Below, piece by piece: positions 1-10,614 of a stretch of DNA of 64,000 nt. Position numbers and translations under genes: made by a program. The notes under the pieces were generated by a model. That model was not told where the DNA came from, searched no databases, and worked only from the letters and a program-made list of their open reading frames with translations. Position 1 is the stretch's first letter. Each line of letters begins with the position of its first letter. Origin of the DNA: Mesostigma viride (lineage: Eukaryota > Streptophyta > Mesostigmatophyceae > Mesostigmatales > Mesostigmataceae); the NCBI GenBank assembly GCA_009746045.1, contig RPFO01000072.1:2305985-2369984 (forward strand), read 5' to 3'.

Positions 1-836
1 GGAAGGAAGGAAGGAAGGAAGGAAGGAAGGAAGGAAGGAAGGAAGGAAGGAAGGAAGGAAGGAAGGAAGGAAGGAAGGAAGGAAGGAAGGAAGGAAGGAA
101 GGAAGGAAGGAAGGAAGGAAGGAAGGAAGGAAGGAAGGAAGGAAGGAAGGAAGGAAGGAAGGAAGGAAGGAAGGAAGGAAGGAAGGAAGGAAGGAAGGAA
201 GGAAGGAAGGAAGGAAGGAAGGAAGGAAGGAAGGAAGGAAGGAAGGAAGGAAGGAAGGAAGGAAGGAAGGAAGGAAGGAAGGAAGGAAGGAAGGAAGGAA
301 GGAAGGAAGGAAGGAAGGAAGGAAGGAAGGAAGGAAGGAAGGAAGGAAGGAAGGAAGGAAGGAAGGAAGGAAGGAAGGAAGGAAGGAAGGAAGGAAGGAA
401 GGAAGGAAGGAAGGAAGGAAGGAAGGAAGGAAGGAAGGAAGGAAGGAAGGAAGGAAGGAAGGAAGGAAGGAAGGAAGGAAGGAAGGAAGGAAGGAAGGAA
501 GGAAGGAAGGAAGGAAGGAAGGAAGGAAGGAAGGAAGGAAGGAAGGAAGGAAGGAAGGAAGGAAGGAAGGAAGGAAGGAAGGAAGGAAGGAAGGAAGGAA
601 GGAAGGAAGGAAGGAAGGAAGGAAGGAAGGAAGGAAGGAAGGAAGGAAGGAAGGAAGGAAGGAAGGAAGGAAGGAAGGAAGGAAGGAAGGAAGGAAGGAA
701 GGAAGGAAGGAAGGAAGGAAGGAAGGAAGGAAGGAAGGAAGGAAGGAAGGAAGGAAGGAAGGAAGGAAGGAAGGAAGGAAGGAAGGAAGGAAGGAAGGAA
801 GGAAGGAAGGAAGGAAGGAAGGAAGGAAGGAAGGAA
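1..836. repeat. (GGAA)n microsatellite, 209 perfect copies
   Basis: An uninterrupted tetranucleotide tract runs from the window edge to base 836 without one visible substitution, and its left end is outside the window. It is purely purine on the plus strand. Read on the minus strand it has no stop codon in any frame (Leu-Pro-Ser-Phe repeats), so the neighbouring minus-strand ORF stays open through it to the window edge. It lies inside the CACTA element, probably in an intron or tail of that ORF's gene. The true length could differ from the assembled length. Confidence 0.98.
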
Positions 837-914
837 CTCGGCTTTTTTTAAAAAAAAACTATCAGGACATTCACATTCCACCATGCAAAAACTGAATGCA
901 ATACATTTATATAC

Positions 915-1526
915 CTTGCCCGGCTGTGTGGTAATGACGATATTGGTCAGGGAGCTGTGAAGCGATTTGCTGCCGGTGGGCTTTTTGTCCGCCTTGTGTG
1001 GCCGAGGGTTGGGTGGTGCCAGCTTTTTAGGCTTCTTGATGATGGGCTGGTCATCGTCATCCTCACTGTCATCGTCGTCATCACCGTTTCCGGCATTGCC
1101 CTCATCCTTGTGGTTGGAGAGGTATCGAGACCACTGCGCCTCAATGTAGTCTGTCGCCGAAAGATGCACGGGTTGAGCAGGTGCTTGTTTCCGCTGCCCT
1201 GCCTCAAACTTTGCTAGGCTGCGTTTGTACTGCTCCTTGGCCTCCGCAAATGCAGTTGAAGCCAGTGCCCCTGCCCATGGACAAATGATATACAGCCGTT
1301 CAACGCAGTTGCGGAAATGCTCGGCATCCTGGTATTTCTTGATAATGCCTGGAACTAAATACTTTTCAGTCAGGGTTGCAATCTGTCTCCGAAGCGTCGT
1401 TTGATATTGTTTCGGGGGCGTCTGGAGGAGGGGCTGAGACTCATCCACAAATTTGTTTGCCTTGAACCTCTGCTTCACCTCGTCTGAGGCTACCTGTCGT
1501 GGCTGCCGATGGGTTTTCTTCGCCAT
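915..1526 (-). CDS. Divergent second ORF of the CACTA element, first exon (unknown function)
   Basis: From an ATG at 1524-1526 a minus-strand frame stays open for 204 codons to a plausible splice donor (GGCAAG|GTATAT) at 915/914. Without splicing it continues open through the (GGAA)n tract to the window edge. The N-terminus is basic (starts MAKKTHRQPRQ). A helical-looking middle contains CVERLYIICPW. About 20 residues of Asp/Glu follow, then a basic PIIKKPKKLAPP stretch that could be a nuclear signal. Its head-to-head position with the tnp2 gene suggests a DNA-binding accessory protein comparable in role to TnpA. That is inference from position; no family was recognised. The 3' exons would lie left of the window. 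Confidence 0.55.
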
Positions 1527-2375
1527 CGTTTACCCCACCATCCCACCAGCAAGTCACACATCTTCCCACATGCGCGTAAGGCGTTCAAACACCGCGCCTA
1601 GCCGCGAACTGCCAGGTGCAAGCGCAACGTCAAGCTCAGGTTTACTATTGGTCGTTGATGGGTTTAGATCGGACGACAAGGTGACGCTACGCGCTCGAGA
1701 TTCGGAAATTGCGCCAATTTCCACGGCCAGATGCGGGGAGGTCCACCTGTTGGAACCGTTACCCTAAATCTCTGTCGGCTTGAACCGCGTGGGATCCTAT
1801 GTAATAACCTTACAGGACTGTACTAACTTGGCAAATCCACGCCATCCGATACGTTCAGGGCATCGCGTAGTACACCGCCAATCCCGTGAGCGCGGGATAG
1901 CAGGCAGCCAATCGAGGAAACAGCCAGGGTCTAGTACACTGGATCCCTACCGTTGCAATTTTGCCGGCACAAACCTCGTACATTTACCAGAGCGAGACAC
2001 GTCGCGGCCGTCTCATGCAGTATCTGACAAAGCACCGTTGGAACGTAACTGCAATTCGCCCCAATTGCATGGTGGGCGTTTGACCCAAAGCCATCAACGG
2101 CCTGGCGACGTTGCGCCGACTTTGCAAGGCAACGACAACAAGACGTGTACCTTGGCAATCAGGGGAACCGCGCGGCCAGGCAGCCATAGCGTTGAGGTCT
2201 CCCATATTAATAGATCGGTCTCCCATATGGACTGGGACAAAAACCAAATGATGGTCGACCATCACCCTGAATCCAGCTAGGGCGAAAAGCCATGACGTAG
2301 GGTAGGAGGGCCTGCATCAACTGATGCAGGCCCTCCACGGCGCTTGCCGGGTTTGTCTTTGCTAGTTTGACGGAA
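1527..2375. promoter_or_regulatory. Intergenic region between the two divergent CACTA genes
   Basis: This 849-bp stretch separates the start of the minus-strand ORF from the transposase ATG and probably holds a bidirectional promoter. A plus-strand frame of 166 codons (1780-2280) has no recognisable features and is not called. Visible structure is a near-direct repeat of GGTCTCCCATAT (around 2195-2230) and a perfect hairpin at 2305-2336. No TATA box can be assigned with confidence. Confidence 0.4.
2305..2336. repeat. Perfect 15-bp-stem inverted repeat upstream of the transposase start
   Basis: The left arm GGAGGGCCTGCATCA and the right arm TGATGCAGGCCCTCC are exact reverse complements separated only by AC. 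The palindrome lies 39 bp before the transposase ATG. In RNA it would form a stable hairpin in the leader; in DNA it could be a protein-binding site. Either role is inference. Confidence 0.85.
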
Positions 2376-5300
2376 ATGGCGGGCACGATGCACGGCTCCG
2401 TGGATGAGTACATGATGGGCGAGCCGGCCGCCGACGACAAAGCCAATGTTGATGCCCGCAAGCGGGAGGAGGCCCGTGAGTTTGCCTACAACTATGAGGA
2501 AACTGCGAAACGCATTCGTGCTGACACCCCGCTCTATCCGGGGTCGTCTAGGACGTCCATTGTAACGTCGTTGGAACTCTTGTCATTGCTTGGAAAGAAC
2601 GGCGCATCTGCGCAGTTTGCTGATGAGCTTTTCAAGTTTATCTCCGACATTCTGCCGGCGGGAAACCAGCTACCGCAGTCAGTTGGTACCGCCCGGTCCG
2701 TGATGAAAAATCTTGGACTGGGCTACCAAGTTTTCGATGCCTGCCCATGTGATGAATATATTTATAAAGACAAGAGTATCAAACAATGCCCTGAATGCCA
2801 CCGCAACCGTTTCGAGACTTACGAAGACCGTAATGGAGACACTGTGGTCACCAGTAGACCGCACCGGCAGGTTCGAAAATTTTCTCTCAAGGATCGCATC
2901 CGGGCTCTTTTCAGAATACCCGAGATGTCACGAGCGTTCCGGTACGCATGGGAGAATCGATCCCAGGAGCCTGACGGACCCAAGAAGAAGATCCATGGGA
3001 TTAAAGGTCAGTCTGGCCTTCCCGGTTTTTTGCTTTCACTAATTGTACGTTTAGCCCATCAAGTTACTTCCGTTTAATGTAGTTCACGGTGTCCTGTTTT
3101 TGTTGCTTTAACCTGCAAAGTCTTCTCTGTGTTTCTCTGGATAAAGGTTACTTGTGCTAAAATTTTCACGTGCTTGCATATTTCCCTTGGCTTTTGTTCA
3201 CTTCCGTGCACCTCCGGCAGATTCCAGGGCCTGGCAGCGCATGGCTGATGAGTACCCCGAGCTTGCCCAGGATCCTCGGAACCTTTTCATCGGGGTGTGC
3301 TTCGACGGTGTCTGCCCAAGGTTCTGGGTGGACACGTACTCGTGCTGGCCCCTGTTTGCCATTTTTTTCAACCTTCCCGAGTGGGCCTCAATCAACAAAC
3401 ATTTTTGTCCCATGCTGCTCCTTGTGGGTGCTCACAAAGGGAAAGCCCCGAAGAAAATGCGCATCTTCCTTGAACTTCTCGTCGATGACCTGCGCGAGCT
3501 GTTTGATGGATTCTATATCTGCGACGTCCTGGATGGTAACGACAAGACTGGAAACTTCATCACTGCGTTAATTCATGTGTTGCTCCTCCTGACTATGCAC
3601 GACTACCCGGCACTATCCAAGCTCATCAACATGCCGGACGCCGGTTATGACGGGTGCCATGGTCCCAAGTGGAAGGGCATCTACTTTTCCCAGGGCAAGA
3701 TTGTGTTCCTTGGCAACAACCGCATGCTACCTCTCGACGACCCACAGCGTGGCACCACGGAGCCAGACCCAGGCATCATGACCTACGCTGAGTACCTGGA
3801 ACATTGTGATGACAACGAGCGCCTGCCGGAGGCTTTTTCGCGTCTGCCCTACTGGCCGAAGCTTCCACACCGTAACGCAATCGACGAATTCCATCTGGCT
3901 TCAAACTTCCTTCTGCGCTTGGTGAACTGCACCAAGGGTAAGTAAATTACTTGTAATGTGGTGTTTCTTTTAAATTTGCTCTTCCTATTTTCATTCAGAA
4001 AATGCTGCATTTTGTACTTTCATATTAATGGGTTTTGTATCCTATTGCTTCATTTCGCTGCATGGCTGTGCAGGTGGCGCTGCCCCCAAGAGGGTGCGGT
4101 TGCGGCTCGAGGAGCTCGGTGTAAACCCCGAATTGTGGATGACGAGGGAGGAGTGCACGACAGTTGCTCGTGATGGAACCGAGAAGACCTCTGTCAAGTG
4201 CACGGGCAGGCAACCCGGTTTTGAGCTGACCAAGGAAGAGAAGAAAGAAATCAAGGGTGAGTTTTGTGCTAGGCGTAAAAGATTTCCCTGCTATTTTGTT
4301 TGTTTTTTATTCTTATGTTATCAAGTTAGTATATTCTGCTCATTGCTTTGGCTCCCCGCATTTGTTTGTCTTGTGGGAGCTTTGGTGGCTGAATGTAGTG
4401 GTCAGCTGAGTATAGGTTGTTGGATGGGAACATGAACTTTTTGTTGGTTTGATGATGGCCTTTTTCCCATTTTGCTGGTAACTGGTTTCGTGCATGTTGG
4501 CAGGTAAGGTTGTGGCATTTATCTGACTTTTTTTAATGGCTATGTGTGGGATTCATTTGTTTTGATGCAGCCCTGGAGAGGCGCCTCTGCATGTCCCTGC
4601 CTGACTGCTTTTCAGGACGGATAGTCGGGCTCTTGTGTGACGGCAAAGCTGAGCAAAAGGCCAAGACGCATGACAAAATTGTCTACTTCTGCAAGTTCTT
4701 ACCTGTGCTGCTGCGTGGTCGTCTGCACCCGGTCGCCCGTGGGGCATTTCTACAAGCTTCGGCGGCCTGGGATGCTGCTTTCAGTGGCAGAATTCTCACG
4801 CAGGAGGAGCTAGATGAGGTTGGCATGATGTTTTTGCGGGCAGTGGCTAGGATGGAGGGGGTCATTCCCGCAAGTGAAATGTCGCGGTCGATCCACGCTG
4901 CAGCCCATTTGGCTGCTCAAATCTCGGAGCTTGGCCCCCCGGACGGCAGGAGCATGGCGTGGGGCGAGAGACAAATGAAAGTGGCTTGTTCTGGAGCCAT
5001 GTCAAACAACAACATCGAGCACTCCATGGGGCGGGCGTTCGTGGAGTTCGAGGAGCTGACGCTCCTGTCATCCATCATCCATGAGACCTCCGGGGTAAGT
5101 ATATTCTCAATGTGGTTTGTCATTAAGAATTGTCATCTGAATTTTTTTTTTTTTCATGATTGTCCTTCACCTTTGCTGACTCCATGTTTTTTTTTCATGC
5201 AAATGATCTCATGGGTGCAGGTCAAGAGCAAACACTACATCTGGGACATTCTGACCTCAGACCCCTCCCGGGTTGAAGACCTGGGTAAGAAGCCTCCTCG

Positions 5301-6520
5301 CAAGGGGCGTTACCATTTTTCTCCCGACGAGCTGAAGGAGGTGCGGGCGTTGCTGGTGCAAGAGGCGTTGCCAAAAGCGACGTACGATGACCCAGCGATC
5401 AATGGAGACGAGAAGTATTGGTAAGCTTTTTTATGCAAGTTTTGTTTTTCTTAATTATAACAGTACTTGCCCTTTGAGTTTTTATCAGTTGTGTATACTC
5501 ACATGTTAGTTACACTATGTCTCAATTCCTTTGGATTTCATCTTTGATAACAGTCACCTAGCGTTTTCGCCCCCTGAAACTTGTTCCCTGACCTGAATAC
5601 CACCTTGCATTCCTGTGCGTGTGTATGTATTTTGCAGGGGGCACTACTGCGAAAAGGATCCAGATTACGTGCAGACGTGGGGAACATTAAACCAGGAGCC
5701 TCTTGTGCCCAAGCGCATCAAGGCGGCTGTGGCTGGGGTGGTAGGCACGGCAGATGAACACGATAGGGTGCACTTGTACGGCTTCAACTATCGTACAGAG
5801 CATGCCGACAATACACAAGCCATTCGGCACCGTAATTCTGGGATTGCATACCATGGGCCGGATCGTGAGTTGGGGTTTGGGGTAATCACGCACATTTTGC
5901 AGACGACCCTAGTTGCACCTACTGTAGAATGGCCCAAGCAGTTGGTGCTTAGGGTTGAGCTTTTCGACCCTAGTCAAGTGGCCCACCGTCCCAGTGAAAG
6001 GTTGATCCTTATCAGCGGTGCCCAGGCCCCCCGTACCCCCAAGTTAGTTTTACCTACATCTGTGAGCTCAGTGGGGTATGTGGTGGATGAGTGCTATGAG
6101 CCTGAAATGGCGGTGATTATGGCGAAGCTGCCATGGAACATGGCCAACGATGTGCAAGGGCCTTTGAGCGATGTTGTGTCGCGCTCGCTGGGCATTGACT
6201 GGAATGATCAGCCCTTGTATGTCATTTCAGATGACGAAGTGCCAGCAGAACCTGCCACTTCCGCGAAGAAGAAGAAGAAGAAGAAACAACCTCCCGCTAA
6301 GAAGAAGCAGAAAGCGGCACCCAGCAAAGCGCCAAAGCCACGGGGGGCTAAGGCTGCTGCTGCTTCGGTGGCAGGTCCAAGCTCTGCGCCGACACGCACT
6401 AGTGGCAGGCGCCGTGCGGCGGTGGACTATGGAGAGACAAGTGGTGGCGAGGATGCCTCTAATGACAGTGATGAGGACACTTCAAATGACAGTGATGAGG
6501 CTGAGGATGAGTTTTGGTGA
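2376..6520 (+). CDS. CACTA transposase, tnp2 (Transposase_21) family, six exons
   Basis: Predicted transposase that would cut and move the CACTA element from the nucleus. Exons read as 2376-3006, 3221-3937, 4074-4256, 4571-5094, 5221-5420 and 5638-6520, all with GT-AG borders and matching phases, giving about 1045 residues without a stop or frameshift. The N-terminal part carries the tnp2 hallmark near residues 121-142 (ACPCDEY followed by CPECHRNRF). Exon 2 has the family's CFDGVCP, YSCWPLFAIFFNLP and DDLRELFDGF blocks. Later exons correspond to the helical region that follows tnp2 in plant copies. Residues from about 960 to the end are Lys-rich then Ser/Asp/Glu-rich (KKKKKKK, SGGEDASNDSDEDTSNDSD), probably a nuclear signal and acidic tail. 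The TTG at 2367 is in frame upstream; the ATG at 2376 is preferred. An additional 5' exon cannot be excluded. The intact frame suggests recent activity. Confidence 0.8.
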
Positions 6521-6639
6521 CCAAGATGAGGCTATGGCCTGGATTCCATGTTTCTTTCACAACCATATTTATTTTCTTTGTAATGAACCATCTCTAAATC
6601 ATGAATGCTCACCGCATGTTTGTATCAAGTGTGTGAATC

Positions 6640-6970
6640 TCCTCGTTCTAAGTCCTCGTGTTTTTCTCTGTTTTCTCAGTTCTTGTGGTTTTCACTGTTT
6701 TCTCAGTTGTGGCCTTGGACTTGTTTGAGAAAATTGAGAATGATTCTCAATTCTTCTCAGCACTTCTCAGGCCATTTCTCAGGTTTCGTGAAAATTTTCT
6801 CAAAAACTGAGACCAATCTGAGAATTTTCTCAGCTCTTCTCAATTGTCCTGAGAAAAACTGAGATTTTTCTCAGTTCTTCTCAATTTGCTGAGAAAATTC
6901 TCAGAAAAACGCCCAAATTGAGAAAAACTGAGAAAAAACTGAGAAATTTCTCAACCCCCTCTTCCTAGTG
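6640..6970. repeat. CACTA subterminal repeat array and right terminus
   Basis: More than twenty copies of TTCTCAG or its complement CTGAGAA, in both orientations, are packed between the transposase 3' region and the terminal TAGTG at 6966-6970. In CACTA elements such arrays bind the TnpA-type protein and define the ends. The inverted arrangement also makes this stretch prone to fold. The array ends abruptly at Gypsy integrase sequence. Confidence 0.85.
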
Positions 6971-9900
6971 ATTACAAAGGGGGACATCTGGTGAGGAGCC
7001 AGAGGAGAGTTGTTGATGGCGAATTCTATGAAAGGTAGCTTCTTGTCCCAGTCCTTGTTGTCGTGGGTACAATAGTGCTTTTGACACTCCCTGACGATTC
7101 GGTTCATCCTCTCCACCGCCCCAGTACTGGCACACCTGTATGCCACACCGAAGGCCAGCTTAGTGTCTAGGATGTCAAAGAATGACTTCCAAAACCCTGA
7201 CAACCAAAGGGGGTCCTGATCAGTGATGATAACTCTAGGCATGCCGTGCAGACGGTAGATCTCCTTCATAAACAAATCCACACACTGTGCAGCGGTGAGA
7301 TGAGTATTGCAAGGAATCAGATGGCACATCCTGGAAAGCCTGTCCATGACCACAAGGATCCTGTCATTGCCACCATCTGACATGGGAGACCACAGATAAA
7401 ATCCATAGTCACACTGATCCAAGGGCGCAGGGGAATGGGCATAGCCATGGGAAAGATGGGCGTGGCTTGGTTCCTGACCTTATTTCTCTGGCAGGAGTCA
7501 CAGGAATCCACGTAGGCCTTAACATCCTGATAAAGGCCAGGCCACCAAAACCTCTGCTGCACCTCATGAAGTAGCTTAGCATAACCAGGATGACACGCAG
7601 TCACATCGTCATGGAAACAATGTAACACTGTGGGAATGGCCATCTCAGGCACATACACTTTTCTAGTCACCGTGTGCTCTGCATCATGAGTGTGAACATA
7701 CAGAACGCCCTCCCAGTATTCTACAGGTCTATTGCCAAAGTTGCCCCTCTGGATAGCTGCAGTAGCCATGTCCTCCGTCTTGGTGAAGGCCTTGATGACG
7801 TCCAGCAGGGAAATATTTAAAGGATTAGGCAACACCAGGTCCTTGTCAGGTCCCAGGGGCTGCATCTGCATCTCCTCTTCCTGCCCAGGGCTAGCCACCA
7901 ACTGCTTGGATGAGACAGTAGTAGCTATAGGCCCTTTTGACCTTGCCATCACCTGAGAGGCCAACACCTTGGACCGGCCTACCAACACAGGGTCCATGAC
8001 CCACTTCCTGGGCCTACCTCTGCTGCGCCTAGCAGGGCCTCCCTCACCTGGCTGCACTGTGGGAGTGGGCACCACACCTTCAGGACTTCTCCTAAGACTG
8101 TCAGACAGTGACTGGACACCCTCCTGGACGCCTGTCAACTCTGGGACAGAGCCCTGGTCGATGAGCATCACGGGACCACCGTTATTCCCTACAGGTGGTG
8201 TCAACAGTTGAGAAACCTTCTGGTTGTTGGCCTGAGCTCTAGTCAAGGCTCCACACTCTACCACAGAAATCAGGGCAGCACAGATGTCCAAGTCCTCATG
8301 AAAACTTCCCATCAAATCCCTCCTCCTGGACAGGGCGTCAGGCACCACATTCTGCGTACCAGGAATGTACCTCACAGAGAAAGGTCCAAACCCCCCCAGG
8401 AACTCCATCCATCCAGCCATCCTCTTACTCATCCGGGTCTGTTCCAACACATGTACCAAGGGCCTGTGGTCAGTCATCAGGGTAATAGACTCGTTGCCCT
8501 GCCCATCCTGGCGCTGCTGGCCACAGAAAACTGAGCCCCCTTCAGTAGGTGTTCCCACTTGTGACAGGCCACCACCAATCCCAGCAGCTCCTGCTCATGA
8601 ACAGGGTAGTTACGTTCTGCAGACGTCATACTCCTGGACATGTATTCCACTGGTTGAGGGCCCTTACCATGATCTTGCATTAGTACTGCACCAATAGCAC
8701 CCTGTGAGGCATCAGACCTAACCTGGTATGGCAAGTCTGGGTTGGGGCCCACCAACAAGGGAGCAGTGGTAAGCTTCTGCTTCAACACATCAAAAGCTTG
8801 CTGGCATGCTGCAGTCCACTCAAAGGGAACATCCTTCTTGAGCAGGGCTAACAGGGGACCAGAGATGGCCGCCATGTCAGGGATGAACCGTCGGTACCAG
8901 CCCACCAGGCCCAGAAAGGATCTGACATCCTGAGCTGACTTCAACACAGGCCACTCCAAAACAGCAGAGACCTTGCTGGCCTCAGGAGTCATACCTGCAG
9001 CGCTCAGCTGGTAGCCCAGAAACTTCACCTCTTGGCCCCACTCCACCTTGGACCTCTTCACCGACAGATGATACTGATGGATCACCTTAAGGACCTCCTC
9101 CACGTTCTCCAGGTGCTCCCTGAAGGTACGAGAGTGTACCAGAATGTCGTCCAGGTAGACGACCACACAAGTCCTGAAGACCACCCTGGTAGTGTCACAC
9201 AAGTGGGCAATGTCCTTGAACCTGGGGTTGCGAAGGTCAGGTGAGATCTGGGGCAGGGCATTTCCAGTCAGGTGGCCAAAGATGGCATTGACAAACATCT
9301 GCATAGTGGCAGGACTGTTAGAGGCACCCATGGGCATTACTGTCCACTGGAACTGTCCCCATGGGGTAGAAAAGGCCGTCTTGGGGATGTCCTCAGTAGC
9401 CACCCTGATCTGCCAGAAAGCATGCCTGAGGTCAAACTTGGTAAAGAAGGCAGCTCCTGCAGTCCTCTCCAGCAACTCATCAATTCTGGGCAGAGGGTAC
9501 CTGGACTTGACAGTCACCTTGTTCAGTCCCCTCAGGTCAATGCACAACCTCCACCCCCCATCATGCTTGGGTACAAGCAAACACCCAGAACTGAAAGGAC
9601 TGTTAGCTGGGAGGATCAGACCAGCCTCCAACAGGCCAATAAGTATGGTCTTCAGCTCTGCCATCTCTGCAGGGCCCATCCTGTACATAGGCACAAAAGG
9701 AGGACGAGCACCCTCTACCAACTTGATGACATGTGTGATGGGTCCCTCAGGAGGATACTGGGGCATCTTGTCCTCAAAGATGGCTCCATACCTGTCCAAC
9801 AAGGCATCATGCTGCTGTTGTTGCTCAGTGGTGACAGTAGAACTGACAGCATTGACAGAATGACCACTAGCAGACTCAGGTTCATTAGGCACCAAATGCA

Positions 9901-10588
9901 GGAAAAAGATGTGTTCCACTGGATAGGTGGCCAAATAAGACAGAGTATGCTTGGCAGACCACACATGCTTCAGTAGGGCAGCCCGTTTCTCCTCCAAAGT
10001 CGGCTCTTGATCCACCCCTTTCGCACCTGCTTCCCCTCCCTTGCCATCATTGACAGCTGTCTGTGTGGAACAGCACTCAGTGGCTGTTCTTCTCCCCCCT
10101 GGCAACACACAGGTAGCATCCCACACTGTCCCATCCTTGAACTGGACCACCCTGTCAGGCCAAGAAATAGCAGGATTGGTGTCAGACAACCATGGGATCC
10201 CCAAAATCACATCTGCTGCCGTGAGGGGAATGACATCTGCTGTCACTTCCAAAGTCTGGGATGAACAAACTTGGAAGATGAGCTGCACATAGCCAGGTGA
10301 GCAGCTTCTCCTGCCATCAGAATACTGCACCATGACAGGTGTGGGGTGGGCCAACACAGGCAACTTCAACTCCTGCACCAAGGATGCAGCAATATAATTA
10401 CTGCCAGCACCAGAATCAATCATAAACAAGCAAGCTGGCTGAGCCAAGGGAACTGGCACGTTGAGGAGCCTAGCCTGAAACTTGAGTAAGTGACCTGGTA
10501 CAGGAGGACCCACAGGGACAGCAGGGTCAGAAGCACCCACAGTGTTCACTGGCCTAACGTCAACAGCAGGCAGGTCAGACCTGGCCAT
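6971..10588 (-). pseudogene. Gypsy-1 pol (protease, RT, RNase H, integrase), frameshifted and truncated
   Basis: Starting at the ATG at 10588, a first frame to about 8490 holds an aspartic protease (LFMIDSGAGSNYIA, later ILGIPWL), a reverse transcriptase (WRLCIDLRGLNKVTVKSRYP, FTKFDLRHAFWQIR, VVYLDDILVHS) and the start of RNase H (RSDASQGAIGAVL). A frameshift near 8490-8550 leads to a second frame with TDHRPLVHVLE, a Pro/Gly-rich linker and an H2C2 zinc-binding segment (CHPGYAKLLHEV...CDSCQRN). A second frameshift near 7400 moves to the integrase core (VVMDRLSR, ITDQDPLW, GAVERMNR as the D, D and E blocks). The frame is lost at the CACTA border. The order is that of Ty3/Gypsy, not Copia. Confidence 0.85.
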
Positions 10589-10614
10589 GACAGAAGGATG
10601 ACCTGGGGACCCAA

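Larger units (their letters stand above)
1..6970 (+). mobile_element. CACTA (En/Spm-type) DNA transposon, left end outside window
   Basis: The right terminus reads TAGTG at 6966-6970, that is CACTA on the other strand, directly after about 320 bp of subterminal TTCTCAG/CTGAGAA repeats. Inside are a tnp2-type transposase gene (2376-6520, plus) and a divergent second ORF (1526 leftwards, minus), the usual two-gene layout of CACTA elements. To the right, the sequence passes straight into the integrase region of a minus-strand Gypsy element, so this element inserted into that Gypsy. The left terminus and target duplication are not in the window. The candidate 3-bp target is ATT at 6971-6973. Confidence 0.85.

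Noticed and set aside
1780-2280. Plus-strand frame of 166 codons upstream of the transposase
   Set aside because: No recognisable motif, and no splice connection to the tnp2 reading frame was found.
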